The position numbers and the translations under genes are program-made. 47,606 nucleotides of DNA from Dehalococcoidia bacterium (GTDB lineage: Bacteria > Chloroflexota > Dehalococcoidia > Bin125). The notes under the pieces were generated by a model. The model had not been told where the DNA came from and did not search any database. It worked only from the letters and a program-made list of their open reading frames with translations. Location: positions 1 to 47,606 of the forward strand of contig JAJDZG010000148.1 in the NCBI GenBank assembly GCA_022824765.1, written 5' to 3'. Numbering within the stretch: the stretch's first letter is position 1; each line of letters starts with the position of its first letter. Below are positions 18,061 to 28,948 of this stretch, piece by piece.

Positions 18061-18980
18061 CAGGAGAGGCCAATCCGGCCGCCGAGCGGGATGTCGAGCA
18101 GCTCTGAGCGCGGGGCGACGTGATTGAGTTCATTCTTGACCGGCGCGAGCGAATCGGGGCCGGTCATGTCGTGGGTCATTGGCGGCATCCAGTCGTCGTG
18201 GTGTCCGAGCACAATGCGCGGGGCGCGCAGCATGTCCGACATGCGTCCGACGAACTGGGCGAGCGAGCCTTGGATGGGCTCGCCATCGATGTTTGGCCGC
18301 CCGGCCATGGCGACGATGGCGACGTCTGGTCGCATGTTCTGCACGACGCCGGTCCAGCAGCCCGAGGTGTCGTGGTAGAAGAGCGAGCCGTAGGGCGTAT
18401 CGATCAGGTAGGCGAGCGCGCCGCCGGTGTCGTTGGAGCCGAGACACGATGTGACGTGGTCGAGCATGTGCGTCTGGGCCTCAGGGCCGAGGTCCTGGGA
18501 CCGCTCGCCGAGCGATCCGCCGATATCGAGCGACCCACGCTGGCCCCAGCGCTCCTCCTCGGTCAGTCCGTATTGGCCGAGGACGACCTGACCTGGGTCC
18601 CACGACCCCTGGGTCCAGATGCAGGAGTGCAGGCTGGGGAAGACCTCGACCGTGACGTCTTTGGATATGCGGTGGCGTTCGCCGCCCTGCGAACGGAGCA
18701 GCTGATCCTCTGAGATGCCTGCTTCGATCAAGACGCGGGCAGATTCGTTCGAGCCGATCACTGGAGCGCCGGTGTTCTGGGCGATCACCTCTGCGCCGGC
18801 AATGTGGTCGAAGTGTGAGTGACCGACCAATACGGCGTCGGCGCGGGAGATGTCGGCAGCGGTCAGGCCGACATCAGGCGCGAGCGGGACGCGGTCGATG
18901 TAGGCGTCGAGCATGATCACGGTGTCATCGACCTGCAGTCGAAAGGTCGCGCAGCCAAGCCAATCAAGGGTGACGGTCAT
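18060..18980 (-). CDS. Metallo-beta-lactamase-fold metal-dependent hydrolase (UlaG-like)
   Basis: VTLDWLGCATFRLQVDDTVIMLDAYIDR...AVLVGHSHFDHIAGAEVIAQNTGAPVIGS; LGHHDDW. Confidence 0.85.
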   Translation of the reverse strand: MTVTLDWLGCATFRLQVDDTVIMLDAYIDRVPLAPDVGLTAADISRADAVLVGHSHFDHIAGAEVIAQNTGAPVIGSNESARVLIEAGISEDQLLRSQGGERHRISKDVTVEVFPSLHSCIWTQGSWDPGQVVLGQYGLTEEERWGQRGSLDIGGSLGERSQDLGPEAQTHMLDHVTSCLGSNDTGGALAYLIDTPYGSLFYHDTSGCWTGVVQNMRPDVAIVAMAGRPNIDGEPIQGSLAQFVGRMSDMLRAPRIVLGHHDDWMPPMTHDMTGPDSLAPVKNELNHVAPRSELLDIPLGGRIGLS

Positions 18981-19021
18981 CAGAGCCTCCGATGCGAGTG
19001 TGTGGAGGCTAGCGGGTTGCG

Positions 19022-19378
19022 TCAGACTGGGAGGTCATCGATCGGGATCAGGCGTTGAGATACGGGATCGACGGCGAGTTCCAGGCCTTCCAGCGTGAAG
19101 GCACCGAGAAGGAGTTGCCCGGTGTTGCTGCCGAACGCCACCGTGGTAATCCGACGACGATCTTCGAAGGTGATCCACACGTGTCCGATGTCCATCTCGA
19201 TCTGCTGATTGTCGGCTAGCCGGAAGGTGATTCGGTCAATCGGCTCGACACCAAGATCTTGAAGCAGATAGCTGGGAAGGACCGAGTAGAACGCGCCGGT
19301 ATCGACCACGGCATCGATCTCAACCGAGTTCTGCCCGGTGAGGTCGCTGATGGAGATCGGCTGACTGAAGATTCCCAT
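19022..19378 (-). CDS. Clan AA (retropepsin-like) aspartic protease
   Basis: VEIDAVVDTGAFYSVLPSYLLQDLGVEP...GSNTGQLLLGAFTLEGLELAVDPVSQRLIP; DTG motif. Confidence 0.75.
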   Translation of the reverse strand: MGIFSQPISISDLTGQNSVEIDAVVDTGAFYSVLPSYLLQDLGVEPIDRITFRLADNQQIEMDIGHVWITFEDRRRITTVAFGSNTGQLLLGAFTLEGLELAVDPVSQRLIPIDDLPV

Positions 19379-19400
19379 TGCGATCCCTATGTCGGTACCC

Positions 19401-20674
<1,274 letters not shown>

Positions 20675-20678
<4 letters not shown>

Positions 20679-21643
20679 GCGCCTGCTCTCGATTCCGGGA
20701 CGATGTCCATGTCAGCCAATAGCTCGCGGGCCGCGTCGCGGTCGCGGCCGATCTGTTCTACCAGGGCGTCGATGCCGTCGAACTTGCGCTCGCCGCGTAG
20801 TCGCTGGACGAATTCAACGCGCAGGTCTGCGCCGTAGATGTCTTCGTCAAAGTCGATGATGTGACACTCAATCGAGAGCGCGCCGCCGTCGTCGAAGGTC
20901 GGACGCGTGCCGATGTTGGTGACCGACGGCAACGTTCGAGGTCCGAGTCGGGCGATTGTGGCGTACACGCCCGGCGCGGGAATGCTGCGGTCATTGCCGA
21001 CGGCGACGTTGGCGGTGGCGAAGCCGATGCTGCGCCCGCGCTCGAAGCCGACGACGACCGGTCCGTGCAGCGAATAGCGACGGCCGAGCAGGTCGCTGAC
21101 GCGATCGACCGCGCCGTCCTCAAGCGCGGCGCGGACTTCGGTCGACGATACTTTGTCGAGCGAGTTGTCGCTGAGCAGCGGCACGACCTCGACGGAGAAT
21201 CCCAGGTCGCCGCCGAGCTGGCGCAGCGTCTCGACATCGCCGCCGCGCTGGCGTCCGAGCGCAAAGTCCTCGCCGATGATCAGGCATTTCAACTGAAACT
21301 CGTCGACCAGCATGCGGACGAAATCACCTGCGTCGGTCAGCGAGAACTCGGAGGTGAATGAGACGGTGGCGACGGCGTCGAGGCCGGCCTGTTTGATCAG
21401 GGACAGCCGATCTTCGAGCGAGGTCACGTACTCGGTGGTGAGGTCGGGTCGGAGCACCTGTCGCGGGTGCGGGTGGAAGGTGATCGCGGCCGCGGCGAGG
21501 CCGTGTGCGCGAGCACGGTCGACGACATGGCGGAGGACCATCTGATGGCCGCGGTGAACGCCGTCGAAGACGCCAATGGTCAGCGCCGTTGGCCGTCCTG
21601 GCGCGGCTCGTCGCAGCTCCTGGCGAGCGAGCTCCGTTACCAC
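20675..21643 (-). CDS. ribF: Bifunctional riboflavin kinase/FAD synthetase
   Basis: TIGVFDGVHRGHQ, CLIIGEDFALGRQRGGD, GRSIGFATANV, TNIGTRPTF; 4-nt overlap with tyrS. Confidence 0.94.
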
Positions 21644-21737
21644 GGCTGGCAGCCTTCCACAGGGCGTCTCACGTTGAAGGTCAGCGTATCAGCAGACCGC
21701 TCAGGAGACCGGCCGCATGCGCAGCTGGAGTGATCGG

Positions 21738-24200
21738 TCAGTTGGCGACGAAGTTGAGCAGCTTGTCGGGGACCCAGATCACACGTCGCAGCGTCTTGCC
21801 GGCGATCTGGGCTGCGACTCGCTCTGAGTCACGAGCGGCTGCCTCGGCGTCCTGCTGGGACGCGCCGAGCGGCATGTCCAGTTTGTCGCGCAGCTTGCCG
21901 TTGACCTGGACGACCAGCGTCACCGATTCGGCGCGTGCCAGCGACTCATCGAACTCTGGCCAGCGCTGCTCATGGATCGATCCTGAGTGGCCGGTCTGGT
22001 GCCACAACTCTTCGGTGATGTGCGGAGCAGACGGGGCGAGGCAGAGCAGCAGGGCGTCAATGGCCTCGCGCCATGCCGAAACGTCGACCGTGCCCTGCCC
22101 ACGGATCGTCTGCAACTCGTTGGTGAACTCCATCATCGCCGCGATCATCGTGTTGAAGCGGAATCGGGCGATGTCATCGCTGACCTTGCCGATCATCCGA
22201 TGGGTTGCGCGGCGGATCGCGTCGGCGTGATCTGCGCCGCTCTCGACGGGTTCCAGCACCAGGTTCCAGACACGGTTCAACCAGCGCCATTGGCCCGAGA
22301 TGCCGCTGTCGTCCCAATCGCCGCCGGCCTCCCAGGGGCCGAGGAACATGAGGTAGAGCCGCACCGTGTCCGCTCCGTATCGCCCGACCCACTCGTCGGG
22401 ATTGACGACGTTGCCGCGCGACTTGGACATTTTGAAGCCGTCTTTGGTGATGGTGCCTTGATTGAACAGCTTGGCGAACGGCTCATCGATGTTCAGCACG
22501 CCCATGTCACGCGCGGCCTTGGCGAAGAACCGTGCGTAGAACAGGTGCATCACGGCATGTTCAGCGCCGCCGGTGTAGGTGTCGACCGGCAACCACTGAT
22601 CGGCCAGTTCCGCGCCGATCGGTGCGTGGTGATTGTGTGGGTCGACGTAGCGGTACATGTACCAGTTGGAGCACATGAACGTGTCCATCGTGTCGGTCTC
22701 GCGCCGTCCAGCCTCGCCGCAGGCGGGGCAGTCGACATTGACAAATCCGTCATGCCGTTCGAGGGGCGAGGCGCCGGTGGGCAGAAACTCTGCGTCGTCG
22801 GGGAGCAGGACGGGCAGGTCATCTTCGGGCACGGGCACGGTGCCGCATGATTCGCAATAGATGATGGGAATTGGCGCACCCCAGTAGCGCTGACGAGAGA
22901 TGAGCCAATCGCGCAGGCGATAGGAGACGGTGCGTCCGCCCAGCCCGATCTGTTCCAGGGCATCGGCGACGGCGAGCTTGCCGTCTTGCCAGTCTGTGCC
23001 GTCGAACTGGGCGGAGTTCACCATGCGGCCTGGCCCGGTGTAGGCCTCAGCCAGTGATTGTCCATCCCAATCGGGCGGAGCGATGACGACGGGGATGTCG
23101 ATGCCGCGCTCGGATGCGAATGCAAAGTCGCGCTCATCATGCGCCGGCACGCCCATCACCGCGCCCGTCCCGTAGGTCAGCAGTACGTAGTCGGCGATCC
23201 AGATCTGGATGTCGTCGCCCGTGAAGGGATGCTTTGCGTAGGCGCCGGTGAAGACGCCGGTCTTTTCGCGCTTGGTCGATTGGCGTTCGATCTCGTTTTG
23301 GCGGCGCGCCTGCTCGATGTACGCCTCGACCTCGACGCGGCGATCTTCGCTGGTCAACTCTGCGACGAGCGGATGCTCGGGAGCGAGCACCATGAAGGTG
23401 CAGCCGAACAGTGTGTCGGGTCGCGTGGTGAAGACGGTGATGCGGTCCTCGCCGCCGATCGTTCGGCCGAGGGGGAAGGAGATCTCCGCGCCCTCGGAGC
23501 GTCCGATCCAGTTGCGCTGCATCAGCTTGATCGGCTCTGGCCAGTCCAGGCCGTCGAATTCGAGCAGCTCGTCCGCATAGTTGGTGATGCGGAACATCCA
23601 CTGGTCCATCTGCTTCGCTTCGACGGTCGACTCGCAGCGTTCGCAGACGCCGATGCCGTCGTCGTTGCGTTGGACCTGTTCGTTGGCGAGGACGGTGACA
23701 CATCCTGGACAGAAGTTGCAGTCGGCGGCAGCTCGGTAGGCCAGGCCATGCTCATAGAGCTTCAGGAACCACCACTGAGTCCAGCGGTAGTACTCAGGGT
23801 CCGACGTGGCGAATTCTCGCGACCAGTCAAAGGAGGCGCCCATCGTTCTCATCTGGCGGGTCATCGCCTCGACGTTGTTGTAGGTCCACTGCTTGGGGTG
23901 TGTGTTGTTGTTGATCGCGGCGTTTTCGGCGGGTAGGCCGAAGGCGTCATAGCCCAAGGGGAAGAGCACGTTCTTGCCCTGCATCCGCAGCCAGCGGGCG
24001 GCGGTGTCGGACGGGGAGATGGCATACCAGTGGCCGATGTGCAGATCGCCGCTGGTGTAGGGCAGCATGGTCAGGAAGTAGTAGGGATCGCGCGGGTCGT
24101 CGTTGTCAACGCGGTAGAGCTCGTCCACGTCCCAACGGTGACGCCAGCGGGGCTCCAGTTCTGCAGGATCGTAGGCAGTGATTGGGGTCGCGGTCGTCAT
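21738..24200 (-). CDS. leuS: Leucyl-tRNA synthetase
   Basis: MLPYTSGDLHIGHWYAISPSD, editing domain, KMSKSRGNVVNPDEW; start set at MTTATP. Confidence 0.96.
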   Translation of the reverse strand: MTTATPITAYDPAELEPRWRHRWDVDELYRVDNDDPRDPYYFLTMLPYTSGDLHIGHWYAISPSDTAARWLRMQGKNVLFPLGYDAFGLPAENAAINNNTHPKQWTYNNVEAMTRQMRTMGASFDWSREFATSDPEYYRWTQWWFLKLYEHGLAYRAAADCNFCPGCVTVLANEQVQRNDDGIGVCERCESTVEAKQMDQWMFRITNYADELLEFDGLDWPEPIKLMQRNWIGRSEGAEISFPLGRTIGGEDRITVFTTRPDTLFGCTFMVLAPEHPLVAELTSEDRRVEVEAYIEQARRQNEIERQSTKREKTGVFTGAYAKHPFTGDDIQIWIADYVLLTYGTGAVMGVPAHDERDFAFASERGIDIPVVIAPPDWDGQSLAEAYTGPGRMVNSAQFDGTDWQDGKLAVADALEQIGLGGRTVSYRLRDWLISRQRYWGAPIPIIYCESCGTVPVPEDDLPVLLPDDAEFLPTGASPLERHDGFVNVDCPACGEAGRRETDTMDTFMCSNWYMYRYVDPHNHHAPIGAELADQWLPVDTYTGGAEHAVMHLFYARFFAKAARDMGVLNIDEPFAKLFNQGTITKDGFKMSKSRGNVVNPDEWVGRYGADTVRLYLMFLGPWEAGGDWDDSGISGQWRWLNRVWNLVLEPVESGADHADAIRRATHRMIGKVSDDIARFRFNTMIAAMMEFTNELQTIRGQGTVDVSAWREAIDALLLCLAPSAPHITEELWHQTGHSGSIHEQRWPEFDESLARAESVTLVVQVNGKLRDKLDMPLGASQQDAEAAARDSERVAAQIAGKTLRRVIWVPDKLLNFVAN

Positions 24201-24206
24201 AGGATC

Positions 24207-24212
24207 AGCGTA
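24207..24212 (-). promoter_or_regulatory. Putative -10 TACGCT, 6 nt upstream of leuS ATG (leaderless)
   Basis: Matches the TA(C/G)NCT-N6/7-ATG pattern seen at five other genes. Confidence 0.45.
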
Positions 24213-24302
24213 CACGCGAGTATCTTGACAGTTCAGCGCATTAGTCAGCGCAACTGTTGGGTCGCGTGCCGCGACGACCGCTGAGAGAGGGGATCTGCAA
24301 CC

Positions 24303-24800
24303 ATGACCGATGGACCGCTGGTCGGGGTGATGATGGGTTCACACTCCGACTGGGAGACGATCAAGAACACCGCCTCGACGCTGGAGTCGCTCGGCATCAG
24401 TTGGGAGGCGCGCGTGCTCTCTGCGCACCGCACGCCGGATGAAACCGCTGAGTACGCCGCGACCGCTCAAGAGCGGGGCATCAAGGTGATCATCGCCGCT
24501 GCCGGCGGCGCCGCGGCGCTGCCGGGCGCCGTCGCCGCCAAGACGCCGATTCCCGTGATCGGCGTGCCTGTCAAGGGCTGGGCCACGGACGGTCTGGACT
24601 CACTGCTGTCGATGGCCCAAATGCCGCGCGGCGTGCCCGTCGCGACGGTGGCCATCGGCCGGACCGGCGCGGTCAATGCGGCGCTGCTGGCCGGGAGGAT
24701 TCTGGGGCTCTCGGACGCCGAGATCGCCGACGCGGTGGCACGCGACGGCCGCCAACGAGCGGAAGAGCAGCTGAGCCAGCCGCATCCCACATTGGGTTAG
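24303..24800 (+). CDS. purE: N5-carboxyaminoimidazole ribonucleotide mutase
   Basis: [54 protein letters not shown]. Confidence 0.94.
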   Translation: MTDGPLVGVMMGSHSDWETIKNTASTLESLGISWEARVLSAHRTPDETAEYAATAQERGIKVIIAAAGGAAALPGAVAAKTPIPVIGVPVKGWATDGLDSLLSMAQMPRGVPVATVAIGRTGAVNAALLAGRILGLSDAEIADAVARDGRQRAEEQLSQPHPTLG

Positions 24801-24835
24801 TCCGCGTTGGAGGAGTCCGTGAGTCGGAAGCCGCA

Positions 24836-25366
24836 ATGACCGTCCAGGCGATTACCACTCTGCCCCGTGATGCGGATGTCCTGCGCACGCCGGCCAAGCG
24901 TGTGCGCAACTTTGACGCATCGCTGCGCTCGCTGGTGGCGGACATGATCGATTCGATGAACGCGGCGAGCGGCGTTGGGATCGCTGCGCCGCAGATTGGG
25001 GTGGGGTTGCGGGTCGTGATCATCGGGATGCCTGGCGAGCGCCCCTTCGTGATGGTCAACCCTGAGGTGGTCAAGCGCAGCGGTGAGCGTTCGCTGATTG
25101 AGGGCTGTCTGAGCGTGCCTGGTTACCGAGGGCGGGTGACGCGTTCCACGCGCGTGCTGGCCAAGGCTCAAGACATTTCGGGACGCGAGATTCGGGTGCG
25201 AGCAGAAGATGATCTGCTGGCTCAATGCCTCGAGCACGAGATCGATCACATCAACGGCCGCGTCTACATCGATCACGTGCCGAGCATTGATGAAATCTGG
25301 TCGATCGACGAGATGATGGCCGACGACGAAGAGTCCGATGACTTCGATGAACCAGACGGACAGTAG
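24836..25366 (+). CDS. def: Peptide deformylase
   Basis: GVGIAAPQIG, EGCLSVPG, CLEHEIDHING. Confidence 0.95.
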   Translation: MTVQAITTLPRDADVLRTPAKRVRNFDASLRSLVADMIDSMNAASGVGIAAPQIGVGLRVVIIGMPGERPFVMVNPEVVKRSGERSLIEGCLSVPGYRGRVTRSTRVLAKAQDISGREIRVRAEDDLLAQCLEHEIDHINGRVYIDHVPSIDEIWSIDEMMADDEESDDFDEPDGQ

Positions 25367-26813
25367 GCGGCCTGTGCAGGCCGTACTTGAAGCGCTGCCG
25401 GCAGAGGGCGCGTGGGTTGTTGGCGGCACGGTCCGCGACGCGCTCTCTGGCATTACGTCGGACGGGGCGTTGGACGGGTTCGACATCGACGTTGCCGCGG
25501 TCGATGGCGAGTCGTGGGCGAGGCGAGCGGCCGACGTGCTCGGCTCCAATCCTTTCCGGCTCAATGCGGCCTTCGACGTCTGGCGCATCCCGTTGAGCGT
25601 CGGGCAGATCGATGTCTGGAACCTTCCTGATGGCGACATCGAACGCGATCTGCGCCGCCGGGACTTCACGGTCAACGCGATGGCCGCGCCGCTCGATGCC
25701 TTCCGCAGCGGTGACCTTGAGGGTCGGTTGATTGATCCGGCCGGCGGACACACAGATATCGAGCTGCGCCGGCTGCGGCTGGTGTCGGACGAGGTGTTTG
25801 AGAGCGATCCCGTGCGGCTGCTTCGCGCGATCCGCTTCGAGGCCGAAGGCGGTTGGCGGCTCGACCCACGCCTCCAGACGGCCATGAGGCGCGACGCAGA
25901 CCGGATTGCGGAGTCAGCGCCTGAGCGGATCTGGATGGAACTGTCGCGCATTTTGCAGAGCGAGCGTCTGCCCTGGTCGCTGCGTCGATTGGAGCGGGGC
26001 CGTCTGTTGGAAGTCTTGTTTCCCGAGTTGACGGCTGGGCGGGGCGTCGACCAGCGGCCGGTTCATCGGCGCGATGTGTTTCGTCATCAGATGGACGCCG
26101 CTGGATGGATCGCGCGCCTGACCGATTCAGAGGCGCCGCGTAGTGGTCGGATGTCGTCTCTGTGGCGGGCGCTGCGATCGATCCGGTCGGACGAGGCGAC
26201 GGAGGAGGCTCTGAGCGACTGGAAGCTGCCGTTGCGTCTGGCGACGCTGCTGCATGACATTGGCAAGCCGCAGACTCGTACGGTCGGCGACGACGGCTCG
26301 ACTCATTTCTACGGACATGCGGAGTTGGGCGCGGAGATGGCTGAAGAGCGCCTCTCTGCGCTGCGAGTGCCACACAACACGATTGCGCAGGTGTCGCTGT
26401 TGATTCGACACCACTTGCGTCCCGGGCAGGTCAACGCTCCGGGTCAGCCGCCGACGAGTCGTGCGCTGTATCGATTTCACAAGGCGCTGGGCGACGCTGC
26501 TGGGCCGTTGTGTTTCCTCTTCCTCGCGGACTCGCTCGCGACGGTGGGCGTTGACGTGTTGCTGCCTCGCTGGTCGGCGTACACGGAGCACGTGGCGCGT
26601 ATTCTCAACTGGCAGCCGGCCTGGCGCTCGTCGAGCGCTGCCGCGAGCCTGCTCGACGGACGCGGCATCATGTCGGCGGCGGGGATTCCGCCGGGGCCGC
26701 TCGTTGGCCGAATCCGTGCAAAGATCGACGAGGCGGCCGCAATTGGTGAGATTACGGACGTTGAAGAGGCTCGCGCGCTGGCTCGATCGCTCGCGGCTGC
26801 GGCGCAGGAGTAG
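25338..26813 (+). CDS. CCA tRNA nucleotidyltransferase / poly(A) polymerase family with HD domain
   Basis: GGTVRDALSG...FDIDVA, RDFTVNAMA, HDIGKPQTR...HAELGAEMAEERLSALRVP; start may be 25347. Confidence 0.88.
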   Translation: MTSMNQTDSRRPVQAVLEALPAEGAWVVGGTVRDALSGITSDGALDGFDIDVAAVDGESWARRAADVLGSNPFRLNAAFDVWRIPLSVGQIDVWNLPDGDIERDLRRRDFTVNAMAAPLDAFRSGDLEGRLIDPAGGHTDIELRRLRLVSDEVFESDPVRLLRAIRFEAEGGWRLDPRLQTAMRRDADRIAESAPERIWMELSRILQSERLPWSLRRLERGRLLEVLFPELTAGRGVDQRPVHRRDVFRHQMDAAGWIARLTDSEAPRSGRMSSLWRALRSIRSDEATEEALSDWKLPLRLATLLHDIGKPQTRTVGDDGSTHFYGHAELGAEMAEERLSALRVPHNTIAQVSLLIRHHLRPGQVNAPGQPPTSRALYRFHKALGDAAGPLCFLFLADSLATVGVDVLLPRWSAYTEHVARILNWQPAWRSSSAAASLLDGRGIMSAAGIPPGPLVGRIRAKIDEAAAIGEITDVEEARALARSLAAAAQE

Positions 26814-26819
26814 CAGCGC

Positions 26820-27116
26820 ATGACCGAAGTCATTCTGATCACGCTGCTCGTTGTGGCGCTCTTCTATCTCTTCTTCATCCGTCCCACTCGAACGGAGGAG
26901 CGTCGGCGGCAGCGAGACCTCAACGAGCTGCGGGTTGGCGACACGGTGCTCACACGGGGCGGACTGATCGCGGAAGTCGCTGGCGTCGAGACGCCGGAGG
27001 AGGGGCCAATGATCGTCTTGCTGCGGCTCAGCGACGATGTCGTCGTGCGGGCGCGCACGGGCGCGGTTGAAGAGCGAATCTCGGCCGCGCCCGACTTCGA
27101 GGACGATGGTGAGTGA
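26820..27116 (+). CDS. yajC: Preprotein translocase subunit YajC
   Basis: Single TM then FFIRPTRTEERRRQRDLNELRVGDTVLTRGGLIAEV. Confidence 0.9.
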   Translation: MTEVILITLLVVALFYLFFIRPTRTEERRRQRDLNELRVGDTVLTRGGLIAEVAGVETPEEGPMIVLLRLSDDVVVRARTGAVEERISAAPDFEDDGE

Positions 27117-27177
27117 GTGAGTCTTCCGTCACTTCCGCACAGACTGAAGCGGGATAGCGGGATAGAGTGCTCAGAGC

Positions 27178-27231
27178 ATGGACATAACAGAACAGTTCCA
27201 CATTGGAGCGGGCGGCCTGAGCGGTGATTGA
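27178..27231 (+). other. Candidate 17-aa upstream ORF overlapping the secD start
   Basis: ATG GAC ATA ... GGT GAT TGA (MDITEQFHIGAGGLSGD); terminates 8 nt into secD (GTGATTGA). Confidence 0.3.
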
Positions 27232-28948
27232 CTTCTTTCGACGCTTCAAGTTCCGCGATGCCTACGTCTTCGCGCTGATCCTGATTCTCGCGGCGTTCGC
27301 GATTGCTGCGGCGTGGCCGGGCAACCCGGATCGCTACCTGCCCAGCTTCATCCCCTGGCCCGAGGGCGGCGGTGTGAGTGTGGGCGATTGGGAGCGGAAC
27401 GAGTTCCGTCTCGGCCTCGACCTCGCCGGCGGCGTGTCGATCACGCTCGAGGTCTCTGGGGAAGCGGCGCCGGTCCGGCGCGGGGAGTCGCTCAACCAGT
27501 TTCTCGACCGGGAGGGCGTCGAGCTGGACGAGATCATCGATCTGAATCCGGCGATCGCCGAGCTCGATGCTGACCGCTACGATCTTCCGTTGCCGGAGGA
27601 GATCAACGAGATCACGCTCCCGCTCAACGTCGACGACGATGCGCTTGCCGAGGCGGTGAACGAGTCGCGTCGGGTGATCGAGGAACGGGTCAACGGCTTT
27701 GGCATCTCGGAGGCGGAAGTCACGGTGGTCGGTGAAGATCGGATCAACGCGCAGATCCCGGGCGTGGACGCGGACGAGGCGTCCGACCTGGTTGGTTCCA
27801 CGGCGCTGCTCGAGTTCCGATCCATCGACCAAGCTCAGCCGCAGCCGGAGCGTACGATCGACCGACTCGAGATATCGGATGCCGTGGACGACATCTGGGA
27901 TCCGCAGCTGCCGCTCGATGACGGGCGATTCGTGCGCCGCGTCCAACCTTTCTTCATCCCGCCGGAGGATGAGGATGTGATCGTTGCTCAGGGCGTGCGA
28001 TGGCTGCCGGCGACGGGCATCAACTCGGAAGGCGCGACGGTGCAGCTGACCGGCCGTCATCTGATCGCGGACTCGATTTCGCGCACGCTCGATCAAGCGG
28101 GCGACCCGGCGCTGGCCTTCGAGTTCGACGAAGAAGGCGCGCGGCTGATGGAGCAGATCACGCGGCTGCTGTTCGAGACCCGCGGGCTGCTCGGCATCTT
28201 CGTTGACGGTCAACTGATCTCCAGCCCCGCTGTGAACGCGGTGATCAGCGACTCTGGCATCATCAATGGCCTGACCGAAGAGGACGCCATCACGCTGCGG
28301 CGGCAGTTGCGGGCGGGTGCCCTGCCGATCAACCTGCGCGTGCTGCAGAGCTCCGAAGTTGCGGCCACGCTTGGCGAGGACTCCGTGATCGATACGGTCC
28401 AGGCTGGGGTGGTTGCCTTCCTGGCGATCGTGGTGTTCATGATCATCTACTACCGAGTGCCGGGCCTGGTCGCGGCGTTGGCGCTGGTCGTCTACGCGGC
28501 CGGCGTGATGGCGACGTTCAAACTGGTCCCGATCACGCTGACGCTGGCTGGGGTTGCCGGGCTCGTGCTGTCGATTGGCTTCGCGGTCGACGGCAACGTG
28601 CTGATTTTCGAGCGGCTCAAGGAGGAACTGCGGCTGGGTCGCAGTCTGAGCGGGGCCGTTGACACCGCGTGGGCGCGGGCGTGGCCGGCGATTCGCGACG
28701 GCAACGTCTCGACGATCATCACGGTCGCGATCCTGTGGCTGTTCGCGGACGCACTCAACCAGAACCTGATCAAGTCGTTCGCGCTGGCGCTGTTGGTCGG
28801 CACGGGCTTCAGCTTTGTGACGGTCATTTTCGTGACCCGCAACTTCATGACGATGGCCGTCAGCACGGGCTGGGTTCGCGGATTGCAGCCGTTCGGCGTG
28901 CGTCAAGTGACCGTGCGTCCCGGCCCGGACGGAGGCGGCAGCAGATGA
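27224..28948 (+). CDS. secD: Protein translocase subunit SecD, with LysM-like insertion
   Basis: GLDLAGGVSITLEV, RVNGFGISEAEV, RMMIYYR-like FMIIYYRVPGLVA, SIGFAVDGNVLIFERLKEELRLG; GTG start. Confidence 0.95.
   Translation: MIDFFRRFKFRDAYVFALILILAAFAIAAAWPGNPDRYLPSFIPWPEGGGVSVGDWERNEFRLGLDLAGGVSITLEVSGEAAPVRRGESLNQFLDREGVELDEIIDLNPAIAELDADRYDLPLPEEINEITLPLNVDDDALAEAVNESRRVIEERVNGFGISEAEVTVVGEDRINAQIPGVDADEASDLVGSTALLEFRSIDQAQPQPERTIDRLEISDAVDDIWDPQLPLDDGRFVRRVQPFFIPPEDEDVIVAQGVRWLPATGINSEGATVQLTGRHLIADSISRTLDQAGDPALAFEFDEEGARLMEQITRLLFETRGLLGIFVDGQLISSPAVNAVISDSGIINGLTEEDAITLRRQLRAGALPINLRVLQSSEVAATLGEDSVIDTVQAGVVAFLAIVVFMIIYYRVPGLVAALALVVYAAGVMATFKLVPITLTLAGVAGLVLSIGFAVDGNVLIFERLKEELRLGRSLSGAVDTAWARAWPAIRDGNVSTIITVAILWLFADALNQNLIKSFALALLVGTGFSFVTVIFVTRNFMTMAVSTGWVRGLQPFGVRQVTVRPGPDGGGSR

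Noticed and set aside
24225-24230. TTGACA as a sigma70 -35 for purE
   Set aside because: No convincing -10 at 16-18 nt downstream on the plus strand (gcgcaa).
26864-28906. 680-aa minus-strand ORF antisense to yajC/secD
   Set aside because: Arg/Asp/Gln/His-rich translation with no family resemblance; the complementary frame encodes clear YajC and SecD. Long antisense ORFs are expected in high-GC genes that avoid TTA/CTA/TCA codons.
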